Source: Chloroflexi bacterium RBG_16_70_13 (lineage in GTDB: Bacteria > Chloroflexota > Limnocylindria > Limnocylindrales > CSP1-4). Taken from it: a DNA stretch of 6,939 bases. The stretch is from contig MGOD01000108.1 of NCBI GenBank assembly GCA_001795245.1, forward strand, positions 22,068 through 29,006, in the 5' to 3' direction. Positions within the stretch are counted from its first letter, which is position 1. Each line of letters starts with the position of its first letter. Of this stretch, positions 5,431 through 6,939 are shown piece by piece. Both the position numbers and the translations under genes were made by a program. Under the pieces are notes generated by a model. That model saw only the letters and a list, made by a program, of their open reading frames with translations. It was not told where the DNA came from and did no database searches.

Positions 5431-6717
5431 ATGACGTCCCTGCCCGGCCGCGTCGAGACGCTCGTAATCGGGGCCGGGCAGGCCGGCCTTGCGATGAGCT
5501 GGCACCTCGGGCGTGCCGGACGAGACCACGTGGTGCTCGAACGGCGAGCCACCCTCGGCGGCGGCTGGCAGGATCGCTGGGACGCCTTCCGGCTCGTTTC
5601 GCCCAATTGGTCGGCGTCGTTCCCGGGCGCCCCGTACGACGGGGATGACCCGGATGGCTTCATGCCCCGCGACGAGATCGCCGGCCGCGTGGCGCGGTAT
5701 GCAACGACGATCGGGGCGCCGGTGGTCCTCGACGCCGGCGTCGATCGCCTTCGTGCCCGGGGCATGGGCGGGTTCGAGATCCTGACGAGCCAGGGCCGCG
5801 TCGAGGCGCGGACGGTGGTGGTCGCCACCGGTGGGTTCCACGTTCCGAACGTGCCGGCCCTCGCGGCGGCGCTGCCGCCGCGGGTCACGAGCCTGCATTC
5901 GTCCGCCTACCGCCGGCCGGAGGACCTGCCGCCGGGCGCCGTGCTCGTGGTCGGGTCTGCCCAGACCGGGGTCCAGCTGGTCGAGGAGCTCCGGGCGGCG
6001 GGCCGTGAAGTCTTCCTCTCGGTCGGCTCCGCCGGCCGGTTCCCGCGGCGCTACCGGGGCCGCGACTGCTTCAGCTGGCTGGCCCTCGCCGTCGAGCGTG
6101 GCCCCGAGCTGGGTGCGCCGCTCCCGCCCGTGGCTTCGCTGCCCGACCCACGACGGCGGCTGGCCGGCAACCCCCACGTGTCGGGCCACGGCGGGGGTCA
6201 CGACACGAACCTCCGGCAGTTCGGGCGGGACGGCGTGCGGCTCCTCGGGCGGCTGCTCGCGGTCGACGGCGATCGGGTTCGCCTGGCGCCCGACGTGCTC
6301 GACAACCTCGCGGCCGCCGACCGCTTCTTCGACGAACGCTTCCGGGGGATCATCGATCGGATCATCAACGCCGCGGGCATCGATGCGCCCCCGGCCACAC
6401 CGGCCGCGGCCGTCGACTTCGAGCCCGCCGTCGTCGAGGAGCTCGACCTCGGGAAGGCCGGCGTGTCGACCGTCCTGTGGACGACCGGCTACCGCCAGGA
6501 CCTGGGCTGGATCGAGCCGTCGATCACCGACGAGATGGGGTTTCCTAAGCAGGTCCGGGGCGTGACCGACGTCCCGGGGCTGTACGTCATCGGCTCGCTC
6601 TGGCAGCACGACCAGGCGTCGGCGACACTCTTCGGGGTGCCTCGCGATGCCCGGTTCCTGGCCGAGCGTATGGGCCTCGGCCCGGGCCCGGAAGGGGTTC
6701 AGGGCGACTCGATCTAG
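5431..6717 (+). CDS. Flavin-dependent monooxygenase-like oxidoreductase (MSMEG_0569-type, COG2072)
   Basis: This 428-aa protein is predicted to bind FAD and NAD(P)H and to oxygenate a small substrate in the cytoplasm. The FAD Rossmann motif GAGQAG is at 14-19, followed by the acidic strand end VLE (35-37). GGGWQDRWDAFRLVSPNW at 43-60 is typical of the FMO/Baeyer-Villiger group. VVVATGG at 129-135 is one ATG motif. LHSSAYRRP at 155-163 resembles the family fingerprint with its conserved His. The second dinucleotide site is GSAQTG at 175-180, where the middle glycine is replaced by Ala. YRGRDCFSW at 208-216 and the second ATG-like motif LWTTGY at 349-354 match what I recall of the MSMEG_0569 family. 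Only 34 bases separate it from the SGNH gene, which suggests co-transcription, but a functional link is not evident. The C-terminal 20 residues are Gly/Pro-rich and dispensable-looking. The substrate is unknown. Confidence 0.9.
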   Translation: MTSLPGRVETLVIGAGQAGLAMSWHLGRAGRDHVVLERRATLGGGWQDRWDAFRLVSPNWSASFPGAPYDGDDPDGFMPRDEIAGRVARYATTIGAPVVLDAGVDRLRARGMGGFEILTSQGRVEARTVVVATGGFHVPNVPALAAALPPRVTSLHSSAYRRPEDLPPGAVLVVGSAQTGVQLVEELRAAGREVFLSVGSAGRFPRRYRGRDCFSWLALAVERGPELGAPLPPVASLPDPRRRLAGNPHVSGHGGGHDTNLRQFGRDGVRLLGRLLAVDGDRVRLAPDVLDNLAAADRFFDERFRGIIDRIINAAGIDAPPATPAAAVDFEPAVVEELDLGKAGVSTVLWTTGYRQDLGWIEPSITDEMGFPKQVRGVTDVPGLYVIGSLWQHDQASATLFGVPRDARFLAERMGLGPGPEGVQGDSI

Positions 6718-6939
6718 CCCCGGGGCGGGGCCAGGAAGGCCACGAGGGCCACCGCGACCGAGGCACCGATCTCGACGATCCCGACGTGGATCGGGCGGAG
6801 CGGCCGCGGGCCACTGGCGAGGCGGCGCTGGAGGAGCGGGAGGCCGGCCGCGCGAAGGGCCAGGGCTGCGGCGAGGAGCGCGTAGACGGGCGGGAGGACG
6901 AGCGCCGCCAGCCCGACGAGGGCCGCGTGGAACCCGATC
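6714..6939 (-). CDS. C-terminal part of a membrane protein (partial, runs off the right edge)
   Basis: On the minus strand an open frame enters from the window edge and runs 74 codons to TAG at 6716-6714. It encodes two strongly hydrophobic stretches, about residues 5-28 (LVGLAALVLPPVYALLAAALAL) and 51-70 (HVGIVEIGASVAVALVAFLA), joined by an Arg-rich segment (LLQRRLASGPRPLRP). This pattern fits two membrane helices with a positively charged loop, probably cytoplasmic. Codon third positions are almost all G or C. The family is not recognised. The gene converges on the flavoprotein gene and its stop overlaps that gene's stop within the four-base palindrome CTAG. The overlapping frames in the other phases give Arg/Ser-rich nonsense and are less likely. 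Confidence 0.65.
   Translation of the reverse strand, partial: IGFHAALVGLAALVLPPVYALLAAALALRAAGLPLLQRRLASGPRPLRPIHVGIVEIGASVAVALVAFLAPPRG

Noticed and set aside
3819..5888. 689-aa minus-strand open frame
   Set aside because: It is a GC-rich shadow opposite the SGNH and flavoprotein genes: Arg/Pro-rich, low-complexity, with no domain.
5383..6609. 408-aa minus-strand open frame
   Set aside because: It is a shadow of the flavoprotein gene, which has clear FAD motifs in the plus frame.
6587..6814. 75-aa minus-strand frame rich in Arg and Ser
   Set aside because: It overlaps the end of the flavoprotein gene. The neighbouring minus frame ending at 6714 has membrane-helix character and is preferred.

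Overview
The window is a GC-rich (by eye about 70%) stretch of bacterial chromosome. The strong third-position G/C bias, a secreted protein with a C-terminal bacterial Ig-like module, and an uncharacterised seven-helix membrane protein of a type I associate with Chloroflexota suggest a Chloroflexota (Limnocylindria/Ellin-type) genome. A high-GC actinobacterium cannot be excluded. No gene here is a taxonomic marker, so this is inference.

Layout from left to right. The 3' end of an unidentified plus-strand gene overlaps, as TGATG, a hypothetical membrane protein of 342 aa (58-1086). Converging on it after a 19-base gap is a tight three-gene minus-strand operon read from 2937 down to 1106. It encodes a small DUF836-type glutaredoxin-like protein, a CcdA/DsbD-type membrane electron carrier and a membrane-anchored TlpA/ResA-type thioredoxin. 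Together they look like a thiol relay that carries reducing power from the cytoplasm across the membrane to an extracytoplasmic thioredoxin. A tRNA-Arg(CCT) gene with encoded CCA (3013-3088) diverges from this operon across 75 bases.

The region after the tRNA (3089-4226) is decayed. It holds a small lipoprotein-like gene broken by an apparent +1 shift and an in-frame TAG (3103-3616), then the C-terminal part of an alpha/beta hydrolase that keeps the acid and histidine region but lacks an intact nucleophile half (about 3742-4227).

The right third is intact and has good ribosome binding sites. It holds a secreted SGNH/GDSL esterase-like hydrolase with a C-terminal Ig-like domain (4227-5396), then a flavin-dependent monooxygenase-like oxidoreductase of the MSMEG_0569 type (5431-6717) 34 bases downstream, probably co-transcribed. 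A partial minus-strand membrane protein gene enters from the right edge, and its stop codon shares the palindrome CTAG with the stop of the flavoprotein gene.

I see no CRISPR array, transposase, phage gene or toxin-antitoxin pair, and no convincing evidence of a wholly new system. The points most worth checking are the redox operon, the two adjacent broken genes beside the tRNA, and the altered second dinucleotide-binding motif in the flavoprotein.
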